Origin: Streptomyces sp. CG 926
GTDB taxonomy: Bacteria; Actinomycetota; Actinomycetes; Streptomycetales; Streptomycetaceae
Assembly: GCF_003148825.1 (NCBI RefSeq)
Contig: NZ_QGGZ01000012.1
Span: 62,001 to 126,000, forward strand
DNA length: 64,000 nucleotides
Reading direction: 5' to 3'
Shown: in pieces, positions 1-7,059 of the stretch
Layout of the letters: every line of letters starts with the position of its first letter
Numbering within the stretch: the stretch's first letter is position 1
Program-made: the position numbers and the translations under genes
The notes under the pieces: generated by a model
The model's database searches: none
The model's input: the letters and a program-made list of their open reading frames with translations, nothing else
Told to the model about the DNA's origin: nothing

Positions 1-2
1 CG

Positions 3-17
3 GTCACCGTCGAGTAG
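3..17 (+). CDS. Possible last codons of an upstream gene
   Basis: Frame 3 reads V-T-V-E and a TAG stop at 15-17, directly before a strong hairpin. This could be the end of a rightward gene lying mostly outside the window. Four codons are too few to identify anything. Confidence 0.25.
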   Translation, partial: VTVE

Positions 18-32
18 AAGCACCCCGCGCAT

Positions 33-68
33 GCGTACGGCCCCCGGGATCTCCCGGGGGCCGTACGC
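33..68. terminator. Bidirectional hairpin terminator
   Basis: Near-perfect inverted repeat with 17-bp arms at 33-49 and 52-68 and a 2-nt loop. It sits after the stop of the leftward acetate-transporter-family gene (stop at 107) and after a possible rightward gene end, so it could serve both strands. Confidence 0.7.
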
Positions 69-106
69 GTGCACCTGCCGTGCCGTGCAGTGCCGTGCCG
101 TGTCCG

Positions 107-676
107 TCAGCCCGTGGCGACCGCGCCTCGGCTCGACGACTTGCCGAAGGCCAGCGGCCAATGGGCGAGGGCGGCGGTGGCCCCGTACCAGGCCAGGAGC
201 CCGCCGACCGCGGCCACCCAGCCGGCCACCTTGGCCAGCATGCTGTTGTCGGCGAAGGCGCCTATCGCCAGGAGCAGCAGGGAGAGGGTGAACAGGCCGT
301 ACACGCCCTGCCCGAAGAGTCCGCTCGCCGCGCCCACCGTGAGGGTGACGCCGAGGAGGGCGAACAGGACGAGGAACGTTCCGGCGGCGTCCGCCGAAAC
401 CTTTCCGTCGGCTCCCGCGGCCCAGGTGAACCAGAAGGCTCCGAGGCCCGCGAACGCCGTGCCGTTGAAGCCGTTGCCGCCGCGGAATTCGAGGACTCCG
501 AGGACGAACAGGGCCAGACCGCCGACGTACGTCGCGAGTGACACGGAGCTGGCAGCGGACACGCCGTCGATGACACCGGTGTGGCCGATACCGAATGCGA
601 GAAGGGTGAGCCCCAGGGCGATGTGCCCGAGGGTCGAAGTCGAGGCCGTGCTTCCCGCAGAGACACCATTGTCCAC
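107..676 (-). CDS. GPR1/FUN34/YaaH (SatP-type) acetate transporter family membrane protein
   Basis: A 189-aa, very hydrophobic protein with about six predicted membrane segments filling residues 15-170, the size and layout of the GPR1/FUN34/YaaH family of acetate/succinate permeases. A G-x-FN-G...GAFWFTWA stretch near residues 67-86 is typical of the family. The canonical N-terminal NPAPLGL-like motif is not clearly conserved (HIALGLTLLAFG here), so the substrate is uncertain. The start is a GTG at 676 preceded by a GGGAG ribosome site six bases away. It stands alone, followed by a hairpin terminator and with an insertion element upstream. Confidence 0.8.
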   Translation of the reverse strand: MDNGVSAGSTASTSTLGHIALGLTLLAFGIGHTGVIDGVSAASSVSLATYVGGLALFVLGVLEFRGGNGFNGTAFAGLGAFWFTWAAGADGKVSADAAGTFLVLFALLGVTLTVGAASGLFGQGVYGLFTLSLLLLAIGAFADNSMLAKVAGWVAAVGGLLAWYGATAALAHWPLAFGKSSSRGAVATG

Positions 677-874
677 GGCGGGCTCCCTTCGATCTGCAGT
701 TGTTTGCTGCGTCCCAGCAGCATTTATCTACCCTTTACACGGGGGCACAACCGCACAAGCGACTTAACAAACGGTCACAGAACGACAACGTTGAGCGATG
801 AGATCGGCCACTCGTTCGAGGGAACGTCACCCACTCCGGACGCCCTGCGACGGACACGGCCTTACGGTCGCGCC

Positions 875-2107
875 ATGACGACACCACGAACGGCCGAAGA
901 TGCCGGGCACGCCGCCCGGTACACCTTCAGGCTTCGTGTGTCATCCACTGCCCATGCGTCTCTACTGGGCGAGTGGGACCGGATCCGGTGGATCTGGAAC
1001 GAGTGCGTGGCCAAGTCCATGCAAGTCCACGTCTGGAACAAGACCAGGCCCGATGGCACGGACAAGCGCACCTGCGGTCCCGCGCAACTCGACAGAATGC
1101 TGACCGCGACCCGGAAGGCGAACGCCTGGCTGAGAGAAGGCGCCTCGGTCCCGCAGCAACAGCTGATACGCGACTTCGGCAGGTCCAGGGCCAAGGCGCA
1201 GAAAGACATCCAGGACCGCCTGCCCATGGCGCGTCGGGCCGGGATGCCAAAGTACAAGAAGAAGCGTGAGGCCACCCCGTCGCTGAACTACACAAAGCGT
1301 GGCTTCCGCCTGAAGAACGGCACTCTGCACCTGGCCGGGGGCATCATCCTGACAGTGGTGTGGTCGCGCAAGCTGCCCGCCGACCCGTCCGGCGTGCGCG
1401 TCTATCAGGACAGCCTCGGACACTGGTACTGCTCATTCGTCGTCCGGGTCCAAGCCGAGTCACTGCCTGCTACCGGGCGGGTGATCGGTATCGACTGGGG
1501 CGTGCGCGAGACCGCGACCACCACCAGCGACACCCACGATCTGCCGCACGCCGAGCACGGCAGAAGGGCCGCCGCGAAGCTGACCCGGTACGACCGGATG
1601 ATGGCCCGCCGGAAACCCGGGAAGGGGCGGGCCGCGTCAAGGGGCCACCGCAGGGTGAAGAGACAGCGCGCCAAGCTGTACAAGAAGGTCGTCCGGCAGC
1701 GGCAGGACACGGCCCGCAAGTGGGCAAAGTCGGTGGTGCGCGACCACGACGCCCTTGCGGTGGAGAATTTCCGGCCGAAGTTCCTCGCGAAGACCACCAT
1801 GGCCAGGAAGGCAGCTGACGCCGCCATCGGCGCCACCAAACAAGCCCTGATCGAAATGAGTCGCAAGCACGGCCGCGTCGTGCACTTGGTACACCCCGCG
1901 CACACCACGATGGACTGCGCGCAGTGCGGAGCGAGAGCCAAGCACACACTGCCGCTGGGAGAGCGCACATACACCTGCACCGCGTGCGGAGCTGTTTCCC
2001 CTCGGGACAAGAATTCCGCGCGCGTGATGCTCGTCCGGGCAGGTCTGACCCCGGTTGGTACTGATCGTGGAAGACCTCCCGAGGCGCCGCCTCGGGAGGC
2101 TGCGTGA
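875..2107 (+). CDS. tnpB: IS200/IS605-family TnpB, RNA-guided endonuclease
   Basis: A 410-aa TnpB. The split RuvC triad is intact: D207 in GIDWG, E297 in VENF and D378 in SPRDKNSA. Between the last two lies a zinc ribbon with C348/C351 and C368/C371. Known TnpB proteins are DNA nucleases guided by an RNA from the element's right end and help retain the transposon. I chose ATG 875 because conserved sequence begins just after it; an open frame extends upstream to 581 without family similarity. There is no TnpA nearby, so this is a TnpB-only element. The catalytic residues suggest a working nuclease rather than a relic. Confidence 0.92.
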   Translation: MTTPRTAEDAGHAARYTFRLRVSSTAHASLLGEWDRIRWIWNECVAKSMQVHVWNKTRPDGTDKRTCGPAQLDRMLTATRKANAWLREGASVPQQQLIRDFGRSRAKAQKDIQDRLPMARRAGMPKYKKKREATPSLNYTKRGFRLKNGTLHLAGGIILTVVWSRKLPADPSGVRVYQDSLGHWYCSFVVRVQAESLPATGRVIGIDWGVRETATTTSDTHDLPHAEHGRRAAAKLTRYDRMMARRKPGKGRAASRGHRRVKRQRAKLYKKVVRQRQDTARKWAKSVVRDHDALAVENFRPKFLAKTTMARKAADAAIGATKQALIEMSRKHGRVVHLVHPAHTTMDCAQCGARAKHTLPLGERTYTCTACGAVSPRDKNSARVMLVRAGLTPVGTDRGRPPEAPPREAA

Positions 2108-2144
2108 GCCAGGAATCTCCTTCCGTCAGGGAGGAGAGCAGTCA
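2040..2144 (+). ncRNA. Putative TnpB guide RNA (omega-RNA) 3' part and element right end
   Basis: Two consecutive hairpins end the element: 2075-2085 with 2089-2099, inside the tnpB stop region, and 2117-2124 with 2129-2136. The second resembles the right-end hairpin of IS605-type elements. In known TnpB systems the omega-RNA overlaps the gene's 3' end and the guide is read from flanking DNA after the right end, here from about 2145. The 5' boundary and exact end are guesses. Confidence 0.5.
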
Positions 2145-2675
2145 AGGAATGACAACGACGGGTCGCTGTGCGCGCTTGGCCAGTCGGCCCGCGACCGATC
2201 CGAAGATCCGGCCCACGATGCCGTGCGTGGAGCCGACCACGATGGCGTCGGCCGAATACTCCCGGCCGACCTCCTCCAGCTCATGGCAGATGTCACCACC
2301 GCGCTCGACCAGGATCCACGGCACTTCGGACAGATAGTCCGCGCAGGCGAGCTCCAGCCCGAGCACCTCGGTGCGATGGTCCGGCACGTCGACGAAGACG
2401 GGCGGCTCGCAGCCGGCCCACACCGTGGTGGGCAGTCGGTTGGCGACATGGACGATGATCAGACCGGATCCCGAGCGACGTGCCATGCCGATCGCATAGG
2501 CGAGCGCGCGCTCACTGGAAGTGGATCCGTCGAATCCCACAACGACGCCGTGCCGGAAGGCCGGATCGCAGTGCACGCGTGTCTGTTCCACCGCGCGCAG
2601 ATCGGCGGCCGACGAGGGGTCGACGACGCGTTTGCGCTTGCGGTCCGCGGGTTCGGAGAATTCGTGACCGGCCAT
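2142..2675 (-). CDS. Universal stress protein (UspA family)
   Basis: A 177-aa single-domain UspA protein. The core runs from about residue 43 (GVVVGFDGSTSSERAL) to the end, and the ATP-type G-x2-G-x9-G(S) motif appears near the C-terminus (GSTHGIVGRIFGSVAG). I chose ATG 2675 because the upstream open frame to 2915 shows no similarity. UspA proteins bind ATP and respond to starvation or stress. The stop codon (2142-2144) coincides with the inferred right end of the TnpB element, so the insertion may have set the C-terminus. Confidence 0.85.
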   Translation of the reverse strand: MAGHEFSEPADRKRKRVVDPSSAADLRAVEQTRVHCDPAFRHGVVVGFDGSTSSERALAYAIGMARRSGSGLIIVHVANRLPTTVWAGCEPPVFVDVPDHRTEVLGLELACADYLSEVPWILVERGGDICHELEEVGREYSADAIVVGSTHGIVGRIFGSVAGRLAKRAQRPVVVIP

Positions 2676-3012
2676 GGGTGTCTCGGCGAAGAGGTCCTTG
2701 GAGGAAGCAACAGGGGCGAAATCGGCGACGCAGTGTGACGGAGCTCTGTCCGGGAAGCATCTTCCCAAGCCCATACCCACCAGGGTACGGCGACACTCCT
2801 GTCCTGCACAGGGCATGCCGCCCTTGGAGAGCGTCCCAGGGAGCATGCCGGAGCGAGCGCGCCTTGGCAATGACCACTGCCCCCTACAGCCAGTGACGAG
2901 AACGGTCATCGCCACCCGTTGGCGCAGTGACCGAGCCCCGCCGCCGGGCGTTGGGACATGCGTCCGACCTTCAGGTAAGAGCCTTCAGGTAAGAGCCCGC
3001 AGGGAGTACGCC
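2676..3012. other. Gene-free 337-bp region between divergent genes
   Basis: Lies upstream of both the leftward universal stress gene and the rightward 147-aa gene, so it should hold both promoters. A short direct repeat (tcaggtaagagcc) occurs twice just before the rightward gene, around 2970-2999. I see no RNA gene or coding signal. Confidence 0.5.
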
Positions 3013-3456
3013 GTGCCCGGTCATCCGGTTCACCCCGTCCAGCCAGCTCAGCCGACGCAGCCCGTCCGGTCCCTCCAGAACGCCGACCCCGCCTCGCACT
3101 TCACGCCGTCCGCCCGCTCCGCCCTTCACCCGTCCGTGCGTTCCGCCGGGCACCCCCACGACGACCCCGCGGGTGACGTCGTGCGCTGGGCGGCCTTCAG
3201 CTGCCTGCTCGTCCCCGTGGTCCTCGTCGTCTACGGAACCTCCTACGGCGGAGCCGCCGTCGCCACCCTCGGCCTGCTCGCCGTCACGGCCGCGTGTCGG
3301 GTCCTGCTGCGCCACTCGGAGAAGAATGAGCGGGCCATGGCCCGGGTGCGGGCGGAGGAGCCCCTTCCGCCCGGCCACCGCGGCCGGCACTCGCGCACCG
3401 GAACCGGCAGCCGCCGCGGTTGCCGGGGCTCCGGCCCCCTCTCCCCGCAGGACTGA
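3013..3456 (+). CDS. Hypothetical membrane protein upstream of adpA
   Basis: A 147-aa protein from GTG 3013, with AGGGAG (3001-3006) as ribosome site. The first 55 residues are rich in Pro, His and Gln. Two membrane segments follow (about residues 57-76 and 79-97), then a basic Arg/Gly-rich tail. No known domain was recognised. Proteins with a disordered N-terminus and one hairpin of two helices are common in streptomycetes and mostly uncharacterised. It lies in the same direction as adpA but 376 bp away, so co-transcription is doubtful. Confidence 0.6.
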   Translation: MPGHPVHPVQPAQPTQPVRSLQNADPASHFTPSARSALHPSVRSAGHPHDDPAGDVVRWAAFSCLLVPVVLVVYGTSYGGAAVATLGLLAVTAACRVLLRHSEKNERAMARVRAEEPLPPGHRGRHSRTGTGSRRGCRGSGPLSPQD

Positions 3457-3832
3457 CTCATTCGCACACCCACACACGCATGTTTTCAGCCAACTTCCCG
3501 GCAGGGTGCCCTCCTTGCCGGAATGTCCCACCGTCCCCCTCACCACCAGCGACGACAGACCTCGGGGGCCACGATGGCCCTACGGGTACTGGCCATGGCC
3601 GGGGACCACGCTTCCCGTTCGGGTAGCGGAGTGGAACGCTTACTGATCGAATGCTTTTCGCCAAGTTGAGAAGTCGACATAGCGCTGCGTGCTGAACTTG
3701 TCACGCCGACACCACGGGACGCAGTAGATTCGATCATGTATTTACGGCGGGGGATCCACGTGCAAGGCCGAGGGGAAACGTGCAGGTGCGACCAGACCAA
3801 GGAGTCGCGACACCCAAGGGGGGCTTAGCGCC
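3457..3832 (+). promoter_or_regulatory. Long upstream region of adpA
   Basis: A 376-bp non-coding stretch, AT-richer than its surroundings from about 3640 to 3750. A weak TTGTCA (3698-3703) and TAGATT (3725-3730) are spaced 21 bp, longer than ideal. Known adpA genes have long leaders and are controlled by gamma-butyrolactone receptors and by AdpA itself. I cannot place those operators from sequence alone. Confidence 0.4.
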
Positions 3833-5008
3833 ATGAGCCAGGATTCCACCGCCGTCGTCACAGCAGACGCCGGCCGGAAGCTCGCGGGGCGTCGCCGCAG
3901 GGAGATCGTCGCGGTGCTGCTCTTCAGCGGCGGACCGATCTTCGAGAGCTCCATTCCACTTTCCGTGTTCGGCATTGACCGGCAGGACGCGGGAGTTCCA
4001 CGCTATCGATTGCTCGTGTGCGCCGGTGAGGACGGTCCGCTCAGGACCACCGGCGGACTCGAACTGACCGCGCCGTACGGGTTGGAGGCGATCGCCCGGG
4101 CAGGAACGGTCGTCGTTCCCGCCTGGCGCTCCATCACTTCACCGCCGCCGCCCGAGGCGCTCGACGCACTGCGTCTGGCGCACGAGGAGGGGGCCCGGAT
4201 CGTCGGACTGTGCACGGGAGCCTTCGTGCTCGCCGCCGCCGGTCTGCTGGACGGCCGGCCCGCGACGACGCACTGGATGTACGCGCCGACGCTGGCCAAG
4301 CGGTACCCGTCCGTCCATGTCGATCCGCGCGAACTCTTCGTCGACGACGGCGACGTGCTCACGTCCGCCGGCACGGCGGCCGGAATCGACCTGTGCCTGC
4401 ACATCGTGCGCACGGACCACGGCAGCGAGGCGGCCGGGGCCCTGGCCCGCAGGCTCGTCGTGCCGCCGCGCCGGACCGGCGGCCAGGAACGCTATCTCGA
4501 CCGGTCGCTGCCGGAGGAGATCGGCGCCGACCCGCTGGCCGAGGTCGTCGCCTGGGCACTGGAACACCTCCACGAGCAGTTCGACGTGGAGACGCTGGCC
4601 GCCCGCGCCTACATGAGCAGGCGCACCTTCGACCGGCGGTTCCGTTCGCTCACCGGCAGCGCCCCGCTCCAGTGGCTGATCACCCAGCGGGTGCTCCAGG
4701 CACAGCGGCTGCTGGAGACCTCCGACTACTCGGTCGACGAGGTCGCCGGACGCTGCGGGTTCCGCTCGCCGGTCGCCCTGCGGGGTCACTTCCGGCGCCA
4801 GCTGGGGTCCTCCCCGGCCGCCTACCGCTCGGCCTACCGGGCACGCCGCCCGCAGGCGGACGTGGCACAGGTCTCGGAGATCTCCAGCGGGCCGGTTCCG
4901 CACCAGCGCACTCCGCAGCCCCACCGGGCGGCGGCGGCACTGGCCGCGTCGGGTCCCACGGTGACGGAGCTCTACGCCCCGGGCCGGGTCATGCGGGAAC
5001 ACGCCTGA
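3833..5008 (+). CDS. adpA: AdpA, central AraC-family developmental regulator
   Basis: A 391-aa protein nearly identical in layout to known AdpA. Residues about 24-210 form the ThiJ/PfpI-like (DJ-1 superfamily) dimerisation domain, containing GLCTGAFVLAAAG. Residues about 235-345 hold two AraC helix-turn-helix motifs (LAARAYMSRRTFDRRF; VDEVAGRCGFRSPVALRGHF). AdpA activates hundreds of genes for aerial growth and secondary metabolism. The downstream neighbour is ornA, as in other streptomycetes. I read every leucine codon and found no TTA, whereas most streptomycete adpA genes carry one in the interdomain linker that makes translation depend on bldA tRNA. The C-terminal 45 residues are variable and disordered. 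Confidence 0.97.
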   Translation: MSQDSTAVVTADAGRKLAGRRRREIVAVLLFSGGPIFESSIPLSVFGIDRQDAGVPRYRLLVCAGEDGPLRTTGGLELTAPYGLEAIARAGTVVVPAWRSITSPPPPEALDALRLAHEEGARIVGLCTGAFVLAAAGLLDGRPATTHWMYAPTLAKRYPSVHVDPRELFVDDGDVLTSAGTAAGIDLCLHIVRTDHGSEAAGALARRLVVPPRRTGGQERYLDRSLPEEIGADPLAEVVAWALEHLHEQFDVETLAARAYMSRRTFDRRFRSLTGSAPLQWLITQRVLQAQRLLETSDYSVDEVAGRCGFRSPVALRGHFRRQLGSSPAAYRSAYRARRPQADVAQVSEISSGPVPHQRTPQPHRAAAALAASGPTVTELYAPGRVMREHA

Positions 5009-5030
5009 CCGCAGGCTGAGTACGACGCAC

Positions 5031-5068
5031 GAGGGTCCTCCATCGGCCACCGCCGATGGGGGACCTTC
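5031..5068 (+). terminator. Hairpin between adpA and ornA
   Basis: A 17-bp stem (5031-5047 with 5052-5068, a few G-T pairs) 22 bp after the adpA stop. It probably terminates adpA transcripts or attenuates read-through into ornA. Confidence 0.6.
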
Positions 5069-5073
5069 CGCAT

Positions 5074-5101
5074 ATGCGGTCCGCGCCCCGGGGGACCGCA
5101 T
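5074..5101 (+). promoter_or_regulatory. Hairpin abutting the ornA ribosome site
   Basis: A 9-bp stem (5074-5082 with 5093-5101) ends immediately before the AAGGTGG ribosome-binding segment of ornA. It could affect ornA translation or be part of a promoter region. The role is inferred. Confidence 0.4.
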
Positions 5102-5113
5102 AAGGTGGGACAC

Positions 5114-5716
5114 ATGAACGATCGCATGGTGTGGATCGACTGCGAGATGACCGGGCTCTCGTTGACGGACGACGCACTTATCGAGGTGGCCGCACTGGTC
5201 ACCGACTCGGAGCTCAACGTGCTCGGCGAAGGCGTGGACATCGTGATCCGCCCGCCGGACGCCGCCCTGGAGACCATGCCCGACGTGGTCCGCGAGATGC
5301 ACACCGCCTCCGGCCTGCTCGACGAGCTGGCCGGCGGGACCACCCTCGCGGATGCCGAGGCCCAGGTCCTGGCCTACGTGCGGGAGCACGTGAAGGAACC
5401 CCGTAAGGCGCCGCTCTGCGGAAACTCGGTCGGCACCGACCGTGGCTTCCTGCTGCGCGACATGGCCGCGCTGGAGAGCTACCTGCACTACCGGATCGTG
5501 GACGTGTCCTCGGTCAAGGAGCTGGCGCGCCGCTGGTACCCCCGGGCGTACTTCAACAGCCCGCCGAAGAACGGCAACCACCGGGCGCTGGCGGACATCA
5601 AGGACTCCATCACCGAGCTGCGCTACTACCGGGAGGCGGTCTTCGTACCCCAGCCCGGGCCCGACTCGGACACGGCCCGCGGTATCGCCGCCAAGCACGC
5701 CGCGCCGGGCGCGTAG
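5114..5716 (+). CDS. ornA: Oligoribonuclease OrnA
   Basis: A 200-aa DEDDh exonuclease. WIDCEMTGL near the N-terminus supplies the first D and E. A later D lies in the central part, and [11 protein letters not shown] near residue 158 gives the catalytic H and last D. Oligoribonuclease degrades RNA fragments of 2-5 nt, including pGpG made from c-di-GMP, so it connects with the GGDEF/EAL gene in this window. I chose ATG 5114; an in-frame GTG at 5105 overlaps the ribosome site. Disruption of ornA in S. griseus and S. coelicolor is known to slow growth and development. The order adpA-ornA is conserved. Confidence 0.96.
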   Translation: MNDRMVWIDCEMTGLSLTDDALIEVAALVTDSELNVLGEGVDIVIRPPDAALETMPDVVREMHTASGLLDELAGGTTLADAEAQVLAYVREHVKEPRKAPLCGNSVGTDRGFLLRDMAALESYLHYRIVDVSSVKELARRWYPRAYFNSPPKNGNHRALADIKDSITELRYYREAVFVPQPGPDSDTARGIAAKHAAPGA

Positions 5717-5787
5717 CACCTCCCGGGGAGGGGGCGCGGGAAAGGGGGGAGCGAGCACCCTCCCGGACCCTGTACCCTTTTCTTCGG

Positions 5788-5807
5788 CCGGTCGGTTTTC
5801 CGACCGG
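5788..5807 (+). terminator. Small hairpin before tRNA-His
   Basis: An 8-bp stem, 5788-5795 with 5800-5807, and a 4-nt T loop between ornA and tRNA-His. It could end ornA transcripts or form the leader of the tRNA precursor. Confidence 0.45.
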
Positions 5808-5811
5808 ACAT

Positions 5812-5885
5812 GGTGGGTGTAGCTCAGTTGGTAGAGCACCTGGTTGTGGTCCAGGTGGCCGCGGGTTCAAGTCCCGTCACTCACC
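5812..5885 (+). tRNA. tRNA-His (anticodon GTG)
   Basis: Cloverleaf: acceptor 5813-5819 pairs with 5878-5884 (one G-T pair), the extra 5' G is at 5812 and discriminator C at 5885, as histidine tRNAs require. The anticodon loop reads TTGTGGT, and the T-loop is TTCAAGT. CCA is not encoded. The same tRNA sits beside ornA in other streptomycetes. Confidence 0.97.
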
Positions 5886-5890
5886 CTGCG

Positions 5891-5925
5891 GGAAGGCCCC
5901 GATCGCGAAGCGATCGGGGCCTTCC
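5891..5925. terminator. Bidirectional terminator, tRNA-His / cebR
   Basis: Perfect 16-bp arms (5891-5906 and 5910-5925) with a 3-nt loop between the tRNA and the convergent cebR stop at 5932. Confidence 0.85.
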
Positions 5926-5931
5926 GTATTC

Positions 5932-6957
5932 CTAGGACGACTCCCGGACCACCAGACGGTTCGGCAGGACGGCGGCCGCCTCGCCCGCCTCCCCCGCGAT
6001 CCTGCCCAGCAGCATCCGCGTCATGGTCCGGCCCATCTCCTCGATCGGCTGCCGGACGCTGGTCAGCGGCGGGTCCATGTGGCGGGCCACCACCGAGTCG
6101 TCGAAGCCGACCAGCGCCACGTCCCGCGGAATCCGGCGGCCGGCCGCGCGCAGCTCCCGCCGGGCGCCCGCCGCCATGACGTCCGAGGCGGCGAAGACCG
6201 CGTCGAGCCCGGGGTGGCGCTCCAGCAGCTCGCGCATGGCCCGCCGGCCGCCCTCCTCGGTGAAGTCGCCGACCGCGATCAACAGCTCGTCGAGCGGACG
6301 CCCGGCGGACGCCAGAGCCTGCCGGTAGCCGTCGAGGCGGCACTGGGCCCCGTACACGTCCAGCGGGCCGGTGATCGTGGCGATCGTGCTCCGACCCCGG
6401 TCGAGGAGGTGGCGTACCGCCTCGGCCGCGCCCGCCAGGTTGTCGGAGTCCACGCAGGGCAGGGTCTCGGCGGCGGAACGGCGCCCGCTGATCACCGTCG
6501 GGATGCCCAGCTCGGCCAGCAGCTCCGGCAGCGGGTCCCCGGCGTGGACCGAGACGAGCAGCACCCCGTCGACGCGGTGCCCGGACAGGTACTGGGCGAG
6601 TCGGCGGCGCTCGCGGTCGCTGCCCGCCAGGGTGAGGACGAGCTGGACCTCGGTGTCGGCGAGCTCGGCGCCGACCCCGCGGACCACTTCGGAGAAGTAG
6701 GGCTCGGCGAAGAAGCGGGCCTCGGGTTCGGGGATCACCAGGGCGATGGCGTCCGTCCGGTTGGCCGCGAGGGCCCGCGCGGCGCGGTTCGGTACGTATC
6801 CCAGCTCGGCCACGGCCGCCTCGACGGCGACCCTGGTGTGCTCGCTGACCTTGGAGGATCCGTTGATCACCCGGGAGACCGTGCCGCGCCCGACTCCGGC
6901 GCGCGCCGCGACCTCCTCCAGGGTCGGTCGTCCCCCACTGCGCCCGTGCCCGTTCAT
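5932..6957 (-). CDS. cebR: CebR, LacI-family repressor of cellobiose uptake
   Basis: A 341-aa LacI-type regulator. An N-terminal HTH at about residues 12-33 (LEEVAARAGVGRGTVSRVING) is followed by a periplasmic-binding-like sensor domain. Context identifies it as CebR: it diverges from cebEFG-bglC, and the intergenic region holds a perfect copy of the CebR operator. In S. griseus and S. scabiei, CebR represses the ceb operon until cellobiose or cellotriose releases it. The start is ATG 6957 with GGGAGG just upstream. The leading basic GHGRSGGR segment before the HTH is normal for this group. Confidence 0.95.
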   Translation of the reverse strand: MNGHGRSGGRPTLEEVAARAGVGRGTVSRVINGSSKVSEHTRVAVEAAVAELGYVPNRAARALAANRTDAIALVIPEPEARFFAEPYFSEVVRGVGAELADTEVQLVLTLAGSDRERRRLAQYLSGHRVDGVLLVSVHAGDPLPELLAELGIPTVISGRRSAAETLPCVDSDNLAGAAEAVRHLLDRGRSTIATITGPLDVYGAQCRLDGYRQALASAGRPLDELLIAVGDFTEEGGRRAMRELLERHPGLDAVFAASDVMAAGARRELRAAGRRIPRDVALVGFDDSVVARHMDPPLTSVRQPIEEMGRTMTRMLLGRIAGEAGEAAAVLPNRLVVRESS

Positions 6958-6993
6958 GGCTTCCTCCCGGTTGTGAATCTACCTCTTGACGAC

Positions 6994-7011
6994 TGTGGGA
7001 GCGCTCCCACA
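6994..7011. promoter_or_regulatory. CebR operator
   Basis: Perfect 18-bp palindrome at 6994-7011 whose core TGGGAGCGCTCCCA (6996-7009) equals the published CebR box. A TTGACG -35-like element lies just before it. Its position between cebR and cebE allows control of both. Confidence 0.93.
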
Positions 7012-7059
7012 CTGTGTCACACGACACCTGGCACGTTCCGTCCTTCAGGGAGGAAGCCC

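Noticed and set aside
3013-5008. Treating the 147-aa gene and adpA as one operon
   Set aside because: A 376-bp gap with promoter-like AT-rich sequence separates them.
4139-5839. Long open frame (566 codons) on the minus strand over adpA and ornA
   Set aside because: It is antisense to two certain genes and has no family similarity; high GC makes such frames common.
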